Shown here: in pieces, positions 34,755-43,591 of the stretch
Layout: every line of letters starts with the position of its first letter
How positions within the stretch are numbered: the stretch's first letter is position 1
Assembly (NCBI GenBank): GCA_002480495.1
Contig: DLCG01000008.1
Location: forward strand, 156,635-220,634
DNA length: 64,000 nucleotides
Reading direction: 5' to 3'
DNA from: Rhodobiaceae bacterium UBA7804
Lineage (GTDB): Bacteria; Pseudomonadota; Alphaproteobacteria; Parvibaculales; Parvibaculaceae
Notes under the pieces: generated by a model
The model's database searches: none
What the model saw: the letters and a program-made list of their open reading frames with translations, nothing else
Told to the model about the DNA's origin: nothing
Made by a program: the position numbers and the translations under genes

Positions 34755-36080
34755 CTAACGCCCGTTGTACATTTCGGGCAACCAAAGGGCGAGCTGCGGA
34801 AACGCCATCACGATCGATATCGTGACAAGCATAATCATCACAAACGGTACGATTGAGCGGTAGATGTCCACAAGAGTTATCTCAGGCGGCGCCATGGCGC
34901 GCATGAGAAATAGATTGTAGCCAAAGGGCGGCGTTATATAGGCCACCTGACAGGTGATCACATAGAGAACGCCGAACCAGATCGGATCGAAACCCAGGCT
35001 CCGGACGAGAGGAATATAGAGAGGCGCGACGATGACTAGCATGGCCGTGTCATCGAGGAACATTCCAAGGACGACGAAGGAAATCATCATCATGACGAGA
35101 ATTTCCCACGGCCCAAGCTCCCAGGTATCGAGCAGGAGGATCTTGATCGCATTCTTTGCACCAAGACCGTCGTAAACGGCGCCGAAGCAAAGCGCGGCGA
35201 GGATGATCCACATGAACATGCAGGTGATGCTCAGTGTCTGACGCATCGTATCGTCCATCACGCGCCAGTTGAGGCGGCGTTTCAAGAGCGCCGTGAGCGT
35301 TGCCGCGGTTGCCCCCACGGCCGAGCTTTCGACGAGGCTCGTAACACCGGTGAAGAAAAGACCCATCATCGATGCGAAGATCAGGATGGGTGCGATACCG
35401 GCCTTCAGTAGCCCTATCTTTTCGCTCCATGTGATCTTCTCACGTTCCTCCTCGGGCAATGCAGGGCCGAGCGAAGGATTCCACTTGCAGCGAAAATAGA
35501 TGTAGATGCCGAACAACAGCGCCATCAGAAGACCCGGCAGAATGCCCGCGAGCCAGAGTTGAAGAACGGGCTGCCGGGCGATCATCGCATAGAGAACAAG
35601 CACGACGCTCGGCGGAATGAGAATCCCGAGCGAGCTTCCGGCCTGAATAACACCGGTCACCATGACCTTGTCGTAGCCGCGCCTCAACAATTCAGGCAGC
35701 GCAACACTTGCACCGATGGCCATGCCCGCAACGCTGAGGCCGTTCATGGCAGAGATCACAACCATCAAACCAATGGTTCCGATGGCAAGACCGCCTTTCA
35801 ACGGGCCAGCCCAGACATGGAACATGCGATAGAGGTCGTTGGCTATCCCCGACTCCGAGAGCATGTAGCCCATATAAATGAAGAGCGGCAGCGTCAGCAG
35901 CGGATACCAGTTCAACACCTGAAAGCTGGCGTTGAAAGGCATTTCAGACGCACCATCACCCCACAGGAGAAGAGCCGCGGCGGCAGCCACAAAACCGATC
36001 GCCCCGAAGACACGCTGGCCGGTGAGCAGCATCACCATGAGCGAGGAGAACATCAGCAGAGTGATGAGTTCGTAGCTCAT
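34755..36080 (-). CDS. dctM: TRAP transporter large permease DctM
   Basis: The 441-residue integral membrane protein has about 12 hydrophobic helices and the DctM signatures G-Y-M-L-S-E-S-G, M-N-G-L-S-V-A-G-M-A-I-G, and the helix-breaking P-P-S-V-V-L-V-L-Y-A. It drives uptake with a sodium gradient. The ATG overlaps the dctQ stop as ATGA. DctP follows after 121 bp. Confidence 0.95.
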   Translation of the reverse strand: MSYELITLLMFSSLMVMLLTGQRVFGAIGFVAAAAALLLWGDGASEMPFNASFQVLNWYPLLTLPLFIYMGYMLSESGIANDLYRMFHVWAGPLKGGLAIGTIGLMVVISAMNGLSVAGMAIGASVALPELLRRGYDKVMVTGVIQAGSSLGILIPPSVVLVLYAMIARQPVLQLWLAGILPGLLMALLFGIYIYFRCKWNPSLGPALPEEEREKITWSEKIGLLKAGIAPILIFASMMGLFFTGVTSLVESSAVGATAATLTALLKRRLNWRVMDDTMRQTLSITCMFMWIILAALCFGAVYDGLGAKNAIKILLLDTWELGPWEILVMMMISFVVLGMFLDDTAMLVIVAPLYIPLVRSLGFDPIWFGVLYVITCQVAYITPPFGYNLFLMRAMAPPEITLVDIYRSIVPFVMIMLVTISIVMAFPQLALWLPEMYNGR

Positions 36081-36589
36081 TCAATCTCCTCGCCGCGAAC
36101 GCGCGCCAGATCGCGGAAGAAGAAGGCGATCGCCTGCAGAAGCATCAGCGCGATGCCGATAGTCATGATGACCTTGATGGGCCATAGGGGTGGCGCCCAA
36201 GCCGTGTAATTCACCTGATTGTAGGTAATGGCGTATTCCGTGCTCGAGATTCCCCCCATCAACAGCACGACAAGATAGAAGATCAGACAGAACGACGTGA
36301 TTGTGTCAGTGAAGGCCATCTTGCGAGGCGACAAACGCCCGTAAAGAAGATCCATCCGCACATGCGAATTGAGCTGCATGGAGTAGCCACCGCCCAGCAG
36401 GTAGTAAGCGGCAAGCAGAAACTGGCCCATCTCCATCACCCAGGAGATCGGTACATTGAACATGGTGCGAGAAATCGATGCGTAGAGGAGAATGCCGATC
36501 ATCGCGAAGATGAGGAACATGACGGCCCGGCCGACCACGCGGTTCACCGCTTCGACGTACCGGACATATGCTCTGGCTGCTCTCGGCAA
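36077..36589 (-). CDS. dctQ: TRAP transporter small permease DctQ
   Basis: DctQ of about 170 residues has four membrane helices, with the family patterns F-N-V-P-I-S-W-V-M-E, A-A-Y-Y-L-L-G-G-G-Y-S and H-V-R-M-D-L. No ATG precedes the conserved region at a sensible place. A TTG at 36587-36589 has AAAGAGG 4-5 nt upstream and gives the usual DctQ length, so I chose it. An ATG at 36697 would add 36 residues that look non-native. It is the first gene of the TRAP operon. Confidence 0.8.
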   Translation of the reverse strand: MPRAARAYVRYVEAVNRVVGRAVMFLIFAMIGILLYASISRTMFNVPISWVMEMGQFLLAAYYLLGGGYSMQLNSHVRMDLLYGRLSPRKMAFTDTITSFCLIFYLVVLLMGGISSTEYAITYNQVNYTAWAPPLWPIKVIMTIGIALMLLQAIAFFFRDLARVRGEEIE

Positions 36590-36874
36590 GATGCCTCTTT
36601 GACACTCGGACAAGAATCCGGACCGGGATAATCCGGCCCTCGGGCGGGGAAACGCAGCGACTATGCCAAGGCTGCACAGATTATCGGGCAATGGCAACTG
36701 GGGCGGCGATCTCAGCCCTGAAAAACTCCCTCTTTTCTGCGCTTTTTCAGCAAGTTGCCCTCAAGTGAAGCATCGAAAACACAATACTTCCGGCCGCGGT
36801 CGCGCGCTGGCCGCCTGAGATGTGCACCCCAAAACACTGACGACAGGCATATGTCTTTAGATATAGGCCCCACG

Positions 36875-36903
36875 TTGACCTGCCATAATTGCGAGGGAAT
36901 TAT
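36875..36903 (+). promoter_or_regulatory. Putative promoter and inverted repeat upstream of the response regulator
   Basis: A TTGACC (-35-like, 36875-36880) lies 17 bp from an AATTAT (36898-36903). ATAATT (36885-36890) and AATTAT form an inverted repeat with a 7-nt spacer over the core promoter. It may be an autoregulatory site. Confidence 0.35.
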
Positions 36904-36965
36904 CGGAGATCGATTCACGATCCCGGGGCTGGCCGACAACACCCTCCCTATCCGACAGAGACCGT

Positions 36966-37616
36966 ATGAAAATTCTGATTGCCGACGATCACGTGCTTTT
37001 TCGCGATGGGCTCAAGTTGATCGTGGAAGATACGTTTTCCGATGCAGAAGTCGTCGAAGCGGACAATTTCACCGAGGCTCTGATTCAAGTGGACAGGCAG
37101 GTGGATATCGACATGGCGCTCGTCGATTTCGGCATGCCGGGGATGGAGGGCTTCAATGGCATTTCGACGCTCCGAGCCCGTCTGCCGAGTACGCCGCTCG
37201 TAGTGATTTCAGGCCGCGAGGACCGGGAAACCATCCTCGACACACTGCGAGCGGGCGCTTCCGGTTTCATCCCGAAAGGATCGCCGCGCGCAAGAATCGC
37301 CAATATCCTCGAAACCGTTCTTCATGGCGGCATTCATTTTCCGCAGGAAGTGATCGAGGCAATGAACACTCTCGGACGCGCAGAACATACGCGCGACTCC
37401 GTGATCGCAACACTTACTCCCAGACAGCTCGACGTATTGGTGCTTGTCGGCAAGGGCCATTCGAACAAGGAAATCGCCCAGACGCTCAACCTCACGGAAG
37501 GTACCGTGAAGGTCCATCTCGGAGCCATATTCAGAGCGCTCGGCGTTCAAAATAGAACGAGAGCCGCCATGGTCTGCGTGAAACTGGGACTGGCAATCGA
37601 GAGAAACGGGAACTGA
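36966..37616 (+). CDS. Orphan NarL/LuxR-type response regulator
   Basis: The 216-residue protein has a receiver domain first (acidic pair D9-D10 in IADDHVL, phospho-Asp in ALVDFGMPG near residue 54, Lys in FIPKG). A LuxR-type helix-turn-helix is at the C-terminus (LTPRQLDVLVLVGKGHSNKE then LTEGTVKVHLG). No histidine kinase gene is nearby. It is divergent from the TRAP operon and precedes the DUF1329/MMPL cluster. Targets could be either. Its upstream region has an inverted repeat. Confidence 0.92.
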   Translation: MKILIADDHVLFRDGLKLIVEDTFSDAEVVEADNFTEALIQVDRQVDIDMALVDFGMPGMEGFNGISTLRARLPSTPLVVISGREDRETILDTLRAGASGFIPKGSPRARIANILETVLHGGIHFPQEVIEAMNTLGRAEHTRDSVIATLTPRQLDVLVLVGKGHSNKEIAQTLNLTEGTVKVHLGAIFRALGVQNRTRAAMVCVKLGLAIERNGN

Positions 37617-37620
37617 GGGC

Positions 37621-38049
37621 CTAGCGCGTCATCCTGGCAAAGACGAGGCCACCCAGTGCACCAGCCGCTACCTGCGCGAGGAAGCCGAGGGTCGATCTTG
37701 CTCCGGCAATCGGCGTAATGTCGAAGACGATGCCCATCGCCGTCAAGGCAACCGCCAGCGCAACGGCGCCTGCCACGCCATAGACCAGGCTGCGCTGCGT
37801 TCCCGCCATCCTGTAGACCAGCGCAGCCGCGGACATCGCGACCAGAAAAGCAATTGCAATGATCATTCCGAACATCGGCCCCATTCCAGCGATATCCTGG
37901 GCCGTGGTCGAGAGACGATCAGAAACGGTGATTTCAACGCCGAGAGCGGAAAGCTCCGAGAGAACGAATTGCGTGTGGGCGATACAACCCAGGACGGTTG
38001 TCACGATCACGGCCAGGACGAAACCCAGCACTACCTTACCGATACGCAT
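37621..38049 (-). CDS. Small four-helix membrane protein
   Basis: The 142-residue protein has four hydrophobic helices (starting MRIGKVVLGFVLAVIVTT) with a polar loop after the first. I recognise no family. It is transcribed convergently with the response regulator, whose stop lies 4 bp away. GAGGGGGAA precedes the ATG at 38049. It is divergent from the sugar dehydrogenase-like gene. Confidence 0.65.
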   Translation of the reverse strand: MRIGKVVLGFVLAVIVTTVLGCIAHTQFVLSELSALGVEITVSDRLSTTAQDIAGMGPMFGMIIAIAFLVAMSAAALVYRMAGTQRSLVYGVAGAVALAVALTAMGIVFDITPIAGARSTLGFLAQVAAGALGGLVFARMTR

Positions 38050-38126
38050 TTCCCCCTCATTTCTTTCGCTCGCAAAGTGGCGCTATGATTGCACAGAATA
38101 ACAGCGGTGGGGACGGGAAACATCCG

Positions 38127-39257
38127 ATGATGAAACGGGCATTCGCAACTGGCGTTCTGGCGGGCACAGTCTTTCTGACAGCGCTGCCGGGATTGTCGGC
38201 AGCACAAGAAACGTCTTCCACCACAGACGCCTACCGGATCACACCGCTGGCGGAAAACCTCGATCATCCCTGGAATCTCACTTTCATGCCGGATGGCTCG
38301 ATGCTGATCGTTCAGTTGCCGGGCGTGATCCGCGTTTTGAAAGACGGCGCTCTGTCCGAACCCCTACCCGGGGTGCCGGATGTCTATTTCGAAAGCCAGG
38401 GCGGCCTTTTCGAAGTGCTTCCAGACCCCGACTATAGCGACAACGGATATGTCTATCTTTCCTATGCGCATGGCACACCAGACGAGAACGGTACGCGCGT
38501 CGCGCGAGCCCGCTTCGATGGAAAGGCGTTTTCCGACCTCGAAGTGATCTTCGACGCGGCCCCCACCAAGGACACGCCGGTGCATTACGGCGGAGTGATG
38601 ACATTCCTTCCTGACAGCACTTTGCTGATCGCGGTCGGCGATGGCTTCGACTATCGGGAGCAAGCGCAGCGCCTAGACAACGATCTCGGCAAGATTGTCC
38701 GCATCAACCGGGACGGAAGCATTCCCGAAGACAATCCTTTTGTAGACGAGGAAGGGGCGCGCCCTGAAATCTGGAGTTACGGCCATCGCAACCAGCAGGG
38801 CCTCATCTATGATGAAACATCAGGCCGGGTTTATGAGCATGAACACGGTCCGCAAGGCGGCGACGAAATCAACATCATCGAGCCAGGCAAGAATTTCGGC
38901 TGGCCGGTGATTACCTGGGGGATCGACTATTCAGGCGCCCGGATTTCTCCCTTCACGGAATATGAGGGGATGGAACAGCCGCTGCTCAGCTGGACGCCAT
39001 CCATCGCACCCTGCGGCTTTACGCTCTACCGCGGCAGCGTCTTTCCACAGTGGGAAGGAGATCTTTTCGTCGGCGCACTTGCCGCTCAACAAGTGCGCCG
39101 TGTGGACATGGAAGACGGCAAGGTCGTGGGCCAGGAAGAACTCTTCTCCGAACTCGGCCAGCGGATCAGGGACGTCGCGACCGGACCGGACGGATATCTC
39201 TATCTGGTGACGGACGGTGAAGACGGCGCCGTGCTTCGCGTTGAACCGGCCGGATAG
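38127..39257 (+). CDS. PQQ-dependent aldose (sugar) dehydrogenase-like protein
   Basis: The 376-residue protein has a signal peptide (MMKRAFATGVLAGTVFL to the AAQE site near residue 27). A six-bladed propeller of the soluble glucose dehydrogenase B type follows: NLDHPWNLTFMPDGSMLI, GLFEVLPDPDYSDNGYVYL, HYGGVMTFLPDSTLLIAVGDG, GHRNQQGL and E-H-G-P-Q-G-G-D-E-I. The His and Arg positions that hold PQQ are at the expected motifs. It likely oxidises a sugar or other alcohol in the periplasm. Start at the ATG pair 38127/38130. It ends 2 bp from the convergent DUF1329 gene. Confidence 0.85.
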   Translation: MMKRAFATGVLAGTVFLTALPGLSAAQETSSTTDAYRITPLAENLDHPWNLTFMPDGSMLIVQLPGVIRVLKDGALSEPLPGVPDVYFESQGGLFEVLPDPDYSDNGYVYLSYAHGTPDENGTRVARARFDGKAFSDLEVIFDAAPTKDTPVHYGGVMTFLPDSTLLIAVGDGFDYREQAQRLDNDLGKIVRINRDGSIPEDNPFVDEEGARPEIWSYGHRNQQGLIYDETSGRVYEHEHGPQGGDEINIIEPGKNFGWPVITWGIDYSGARISPFTEYEGMEQPLLSWTPSIAPCGFTLYRGSVFPQWEGDLFVGALAAQQVRRVDMEDGKVVGQEELFSELGQRIRDVATGPDGYLYLVTDGEDGAVLRVEPAG

Positions 39258-39259
39258 CC

Positions 39260-40642
39260 TCAGGTTCCAAGCCGTCGAAGGGCGTTGGTCGTGAGATAGC
39301 GGTCGAATGCCGACTGGTCGTTGACCATCATCGTATGCCCTCCTGTGATGCGGCGCACCTGCTCAAGCCGTGTGATGCGATTCGTCTGGATGTTATGGGC
39401 GTGAACATGTGTCCATGACCAGTAAGGGTGCGCCCCGTCCATGACCGCCTCCGCCCCCTTCTTGTAAAGAGAGAAGGCACCATCGAAGGAGCGAAAGACC
39501 TCCCCTTTCCGGTCGAACGAGACCATCACGAAGGGAAGCATGGTTCTGGCATCGAACCAGACTTGTTTCTTGCCAACGGGAGCACGAGCGAACTTCACCG
39601 GTTCAGCCTCAACCACGAGGGCTTCCGGAACAAGCTGCACCTTCGTATCCCAGAAGCTTACGCCGTTTGGGCCGCCATGCGTCTTGTGTTCCCAATTCGG
39701 ATGACCTGCCTCCCACCCCTCCGACAAGGCCGCGAGCGCAGGCCCCTGATGCACAAGCCGGTAATTGCCCCAGGTCAATAAAGGGTCACCCGCCGCCCAG
39801 GCATCGGAAAGATACATGGTCGAACCCGCGATCAGCGGCTCGAACCGCTGATTGGTCGGAAAACGCCTGATCCGCTTGAATGCGGGCAGGTAACCGTAAA
39901 GTTCGGGAAATTCATTCTGGTCATAAGGCCAGATGTTCAGGAAGGACGTCCCCTTCTCTTCGTTGGGATAGGTGAAGGCGACGGACTGGAACCGAAGCTT
40001 GTCGCGAAACTCCGGCCAGTACGGTTTCGGGTCGACCACGATGCGCCCGACAGGCGCAAGCTCCGCCCAGACGGACTCATATGTGTAGTCGACAAATCCC
40101 TCCGGACCGAGATCATATTCCTTCGTGGCATAAACCGAGACGTCGTGCCGTCCCCAGCTCAATGTAAGCGCCGCAAATATTTCCAGCGCGCTGCCAGGCT
40201 CGGGAAATGGGTTACCGCCAATCCAGGGGTCGCCATCGAGGGTGACGACATTTCCTGTATTGTCGAACCTCGCCTTCCCCTGGTTCTTCAACGTCGCTTC
40301 GATATACTCCCAGGGGCTCAGTGCCATGATATCGGTAGTGGGCGGCACCACTTCCAAAACGCGCCCCATCTCCTTGATCTGGCGGTAACGGATCGGGTCG
40401 AGCAGCTCCTTCACCAGATCGACGTTGTTAGCGTCGATATATCCGCCGGTCGAGATGACGCCTTTGGTATAGGCCTCAATGGACAGAAGCTCGTCCGGAT
40501 AAGCTCCTGTCGCGTCGCCATGCGCGGCGAGAGTCTTCCAGAGCGGCGCCGTGACACCGAGGCTTACGATCCCCTTCGCCAGACGGCTCAGGAACAAGCG
40601 CCGCGAGTAATCATGCGTGAAGCGTCCGATATACGCCGCCAT
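39260..40642 (-). CDS. Tat-exported DUF1329 protein (copy 1)
   Basis: The 460-residue protein has a twin-arginine signal (S-R-R-L-F-L near residue 14) and then the DUF1329 fold: Y-P-D-E-L-L-S-I-E-A-Y-T-K-G, W-I-G-G-N-P-F-P and W-S-W-T-H-V-H. The family is predicted to be outer-membrane or periplasmic, related to lipoprotein-sorting LolB-like folds. It is a paralogue of the protein encoded at 43592-44971, with long stretches in common. It is the last gene of the cluster. The function is unknown. It may bind hydrophobic cargo. Confidence 0.85.
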   Translation of the reverse strand: MAAYIGRFTHDYSRRLFLSRLAKGIVSLGVTAPLWKTLAAHGDATGAYPDELLSIEAYTKGVISTGGYIDANNVDLVKELLDPIRYRQIKEMGRVLEVVPPTTDIMALSPWEYIEATLKNQGKARFDNTGNVVTLDGDPWIGGNPFPEPGSALEIFAALTLSWGRHDVSVYATKEYDLGPEGFVDYTYESVWAELAPVGRIVVDPKPYWPEFRDKLRFQSVAFTYPNEEKGTSFLNIWPYDQNEFPELYGYLPAFKRIRRFPTNQRFEPLIAGSTMYLSDAWAAGDPLLTWGNYRLVHQGPALAALSEGWEAGHPNWEHKTHGGPNGVSFWDTKVQLVPEALVVEAEPVKFARAPVGKKQVWFDARTMLPFVMVSFDRKGEVFRSFDGAFSLYKKGAEAVMDGAHPYWSWTHVHAHNIQTNRITRLEQVRRITGGHTMMVNDQSAFDRYLTTNALRRLGT

Positions 40643-40775
40643 CTTCAGTCATACCCGCTGTCTCTGAACCAACGGTATCCGTCCGGAGAACCGGTGTGCC
40701 TTAGGGGGAACACGATGCCGCAAGGCAGCCATGTATCTACGCCGGCACTCCGGACGGAACTCGCTTTGAACGGCC

Positions 40776-42530
40776 TCAGAACTGATAAGTGATGCGGAAA
40801 GTCACTTCATCGGCCCAGTCGATCGTATCGATGATGTCGTCGTTACCGCCATCGGAAAGCGTGACATTGGCGAAGACTTCCGCAGTCCATGCTTCGTTGG
40901 GCTTCCACTTCAGGCCCGGCTGAATAAGCGCACCGCCATTCACGTCGTAAAGAACAGAAAAGTCCGCCCGCCAGATCAGGTTCGGGAAGGGCTGCTGCAC
41001 GGCGAAGGCAATGGCGTTGAACGAGTCCTCACCTTCCGGCAGGCCGCTGGTGCGTGCGCCCGTAGCTCCCATGCCACTCAGATGGCGGCCAAACATGTCG
41101 CTCTCGGACTTGAAGAGATATTGGAGAACCATGAAGGTCGCCGGAAACTCCTGCGAGAAGCGGTGATACTTCTCGAAGACCAGCGAAGCCACATACTCGT
41201 CCTCCACGATATGCGAGCGGCTGAGGTCCGGGCTTGTGAAGGTCTTGTCCGGCGTCCAGGTGAACTCACTGCGGATGACGAGCTGATCAAAGAAGGAGCC
41301 GGCGCCCGCGTTCACGACATAGTTCGCACCGAGACCGAAGATATTCTCGCGCGGATATACGCGTGCGATGTGTCCCCGAAGCGGCCCAAGCGCCTGGAAG
41401 AAGAAGTCGAGTTCCGCTGCTGCCAGCGCCTGTGTCGGCACTTCGGCCGCGCCAAGACCGCCTGTTGCGGGCTGGAATTCCCGGATTGCCGTGTTGAACC
41501 CGGCGAAGCCGTTGAGCCGCGCCATTCCCGCGTAAGTGAACCATTCCTGCGCGGAATAGACACCGGTGTTGCTCATCGAGAAAGGCGTACCGCCCAGAAT
41601 CGGATCCCCGGAGTCCGTCCAGTGAAAGACGCCGTCGGGATTACGCCGGTTAACCGCAATCGCCTGCAGCGCGAGATCGCCAAGTTGCGCCTGAACACGG
41701 CCGCCGACATTCATCGAGCCTTCGGCGTCGTCGAAGCCCTCTTCCTGATGGATGGTGAACTGCGAAGGGATCACATTGTAGGGCGTGTCCGGATTCGCGA
41801 GTACGGACGGGCTGAAGAGCTGTGTGAACCCTTCGATCTCGATATCGTTTGTCACGCGGTAGGAACCGCGAACACCCGGCGCTGCGACGCGCTCATCAGC
41901 AAATTCTTCCGCTACGAGATCGAGCAGAAGGTGACGGCGAAGATCGAGGCCATTCGGCACGTCGAGCACCCGGAAGAACAGCGACTCGCCCCAGGCGATC
42001 TGCTGATTGCCGAGACGCAACCAGACCGGCCCGTCGGCGTAGTCGAGATAAAGCGAAGGAAGGTCGACCATGTAGTTTCGGCCATTCGCTTCAAGGAACG
42101 TACCTCGCCCCCCGCTCCAGAGATCCGTTTCGAAAAATTCCGGATCGCCGTAACCATCGAAGATGTCCGGCTGAAAATAGCCACGCAACTTCGCGAAGCC
42201 ACTCCAGTTGGAGTTGAAGTTCGCCTGGAAATCGACCTCAAGACGCGTCGCCATCAGGTTGAATGCGTTGTCCGCGCTATCTATCGGCCGCGTCGTCGTC
42301 GTCACGACGCCGCCCAGGCCTGTCGAGTCGAGCGTAACGGTGCGGCCGTTGAAGATGTTTCCCTGTTGGTTATAGGGATTCTCCTCATCGGTAAGTTTGA
42401 TCGCCGGTTCCTGCCGGATGAAGCCCTGTACATTGTAGTCTGCAGCCCGAGCACCGGTTGCCAGCGCCGCCATAGCGAACACCGTCCCCGCAAGAAGTCC
42501 CCCGGCCTTTCCGATCGCTTTAGCAGACAT
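40776..42530 (-). CDS. DUF1302 family outer-membrane protein
   Basis: The 584-residue protein has a signal peptide (MSAKAIGKAGG to A-R-A near residue 27) and a beta-rich mature region. Motifs typical of DUF1302 include VWLRLGNQQIAWGES and FAGMARLNGF-like strands, and the C-terminus ends in an aromatic F (TYQF), as porins do. It is probably an outer-membrane beta-barrel. Start at 42530 is supported by GGGAGGGG upstream. It lies between two DUF1329 genes and a YCF48-like gene, the usual DUF1302/DUF1329 partnership. Confidence 0.82.
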   Translation of the reverse strand: MSAKAIGKAGGLLAGTVFAMAALATGARAADYNVQGFIRQEPAIKLTDEENPYNQQGNIFNGRTVTLDSTGLGGVVTTTTRPIDSADNAFNLMATRLEVDFQANFNSNWSGFAKLRGYFQPDIFDGYGDPEFFETDLWSGGRGTFLEANGRNYMVDLPSLYLDYADGPVWLRLGNQQIAWGESLFFRVLDVPNGLDLRRHLLLDLVAEEFADERVAAPGVRGSYRVTNDIEIEGFTQLFSPSVLANPDTPYNVIPSQFTIHQEEGFDDAEGSMNVGGRVQAQLGDLALQAIAVNRRNPDGVFHWTDSGDPILGGTPFSMSNTGVYSAQEWFTYAGMARLNGFAGFNTAIREFQPATGGLGAAEVPTQALAAAELDFFFQALGPLRGHIARVYPRENIFGLGANYVVNAGAGSFFDQLVIRSEFTWTPDKTFTSPDLSRSHIVEDEYVASLVFEKYHRFSQEFPATFMVLQYLFKSESDMFGRHLSGMGATGARTSGLPEGEDSFNAIAFAVQQPFPNLIWRADFSVLYDVNGGALIQPGLKWKPNEAWTAEVFANVTLSDGGNDDIIDTIDWADEVTFRITYQF

Positions 42531-42592
42531 CTTCTCCCCTCCCTTGGATAACCCGTTACGGGTCGACGTCAATTCCAAACCGCTCCAGCGGT

Positions 42593-43534
42593 TCACTCAT
42601 CCAGTTCCAGAATTCTTCCCCGGTGACCGACAAGAATGGGCTTGTCCCTCGGTGCGGACGAGGCAACCGCCTGATACCATCCCGTTTCGATGTCGCTTCG
42701 CACCACGGACTTCCAGGTCTTGCCGCTGTCATGACTGGCGTAGGCGCCGCGAATACCCACAGCGAAAGCTCTAGTGCCCGATTGCCATACGCCCAAAAGA
42801 TTTGTTTCGCCGAGCGCGGTGAGTTCCTTCCACGTCCGTCCGCCATCGGATGTGCCCAGCACCAGTCCGTTCTGGCCCACGGCGACCCCTCCGCCCTTTT
42901 CATTCAGAGTGAAGTCGAAGATCGACTCCACGCCCCGCCGCACCACACTCCATGTCGATCCGCGGTCAGGCGACTGAAGGACGAGGCCGAATTCTCCCGC
43001 GACCGTGATCCTGTCGCCGACAATTTCCACGGCGTAGAGATGCGGTTCGACGTAGTCGTCGAGGATCGCCATCCAGTCGAGCTTCGGCGAAGACCAGGTA
43101 AGCCCATCATCCTGCGAGACCAGAATTGCGCCGAAGCCGCCGACGCCCACGACAAGTCCACCCGCTCCGAGCGCTACCTGAAAGAGGCGTGCATCGGTGC
43201 CGCTTTCGACTTCGCTCCAACCAGCGCCGTCGTAGCGAAAGATCTTTCCGGACTGACTGACGAGAAACCGGCGCTCTCCCTCCACGGCGACACCGAGCAA
43301 AGCCAGCTCCGTATTCGGCCGCACACCTGCCGCCCAACTTCTCCCGCCATCCGTGCTTTCAAGAACGGTCCCGCCGCTACCGACCGCCAATCCATAGGAG
43401 CCATCGAAAGCAATGTCGTAGAGCGCGTCGTGCGGCGTGCCCCGATAGCGAAGCGCAGGATCGTCCGTCGCCGCTTCCGCAAATGCGGGCAGAAGGCAGG
43501 CAAGGAGAAGCAAGACAGGTATTCTTCTCAACAT
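42593..43534 (-). CDS. YCF48/BNR-repeat beta-propeller protein
   Basis: The 313-residue protein has a signal peptide (MLRRIPVLLLLACLLPAF to the AEA site near residue 22) and repeated propeller blades with the BNR pattern S-x-D-x-G-x-T-W: ESTDGGRSW, QDDGLTW, PDRGSTW, SDGGRTW and HDSGKTW. It resembles the photosystem II assembly factor YCF48 (HCF136) fold. In the DUF1302/MMPL clusters this component is common and its role is unknown, perhaps scaffolding. GAGGGAA precedes the ATG at 43534. Confidence 0.82.
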   Translation of the reverse strand: MLRRIPVLLLLACLLPAFAEAATDDPALRYRGTPHDALYDIAFDGSYGLAVGSGGTVLESTDGGRSWAAGVRPNTELALLGVAVEGERRFLVSQSGKIFRYDGAGWSEVESGTDARLFQVALGAGGLVVGVGGFGAILVSQDDGLTWSSPKLDWMAILDDYVEPHLYAVEIVGDRITVAGEFGLVLQSPDRGSTWSVVRRGVESIFDFTLNEKGGGVAVGQNGLVLGTSDGGRTWKELTALGETNLLGVWQSGTRAFAVGIRGAYASHDSGKTWKSVVRSDIETGWYQAVASSAPRDKPILVGHRGRILELDE

Positions 43535-43591
43535 TGTTCCCTCACGGCATGCGGGCACGGGAAACCGTCCCGTGCCCCGCCAGCGTTTCAC

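Noticed and set aside
41082..42551. Long plus-strand open frame antisense to the DUF1302 gene
   Set aside because: No recognisable domain or Shine-Dalgarno, and the opposite strand has a signal peptide and barrel motifs.
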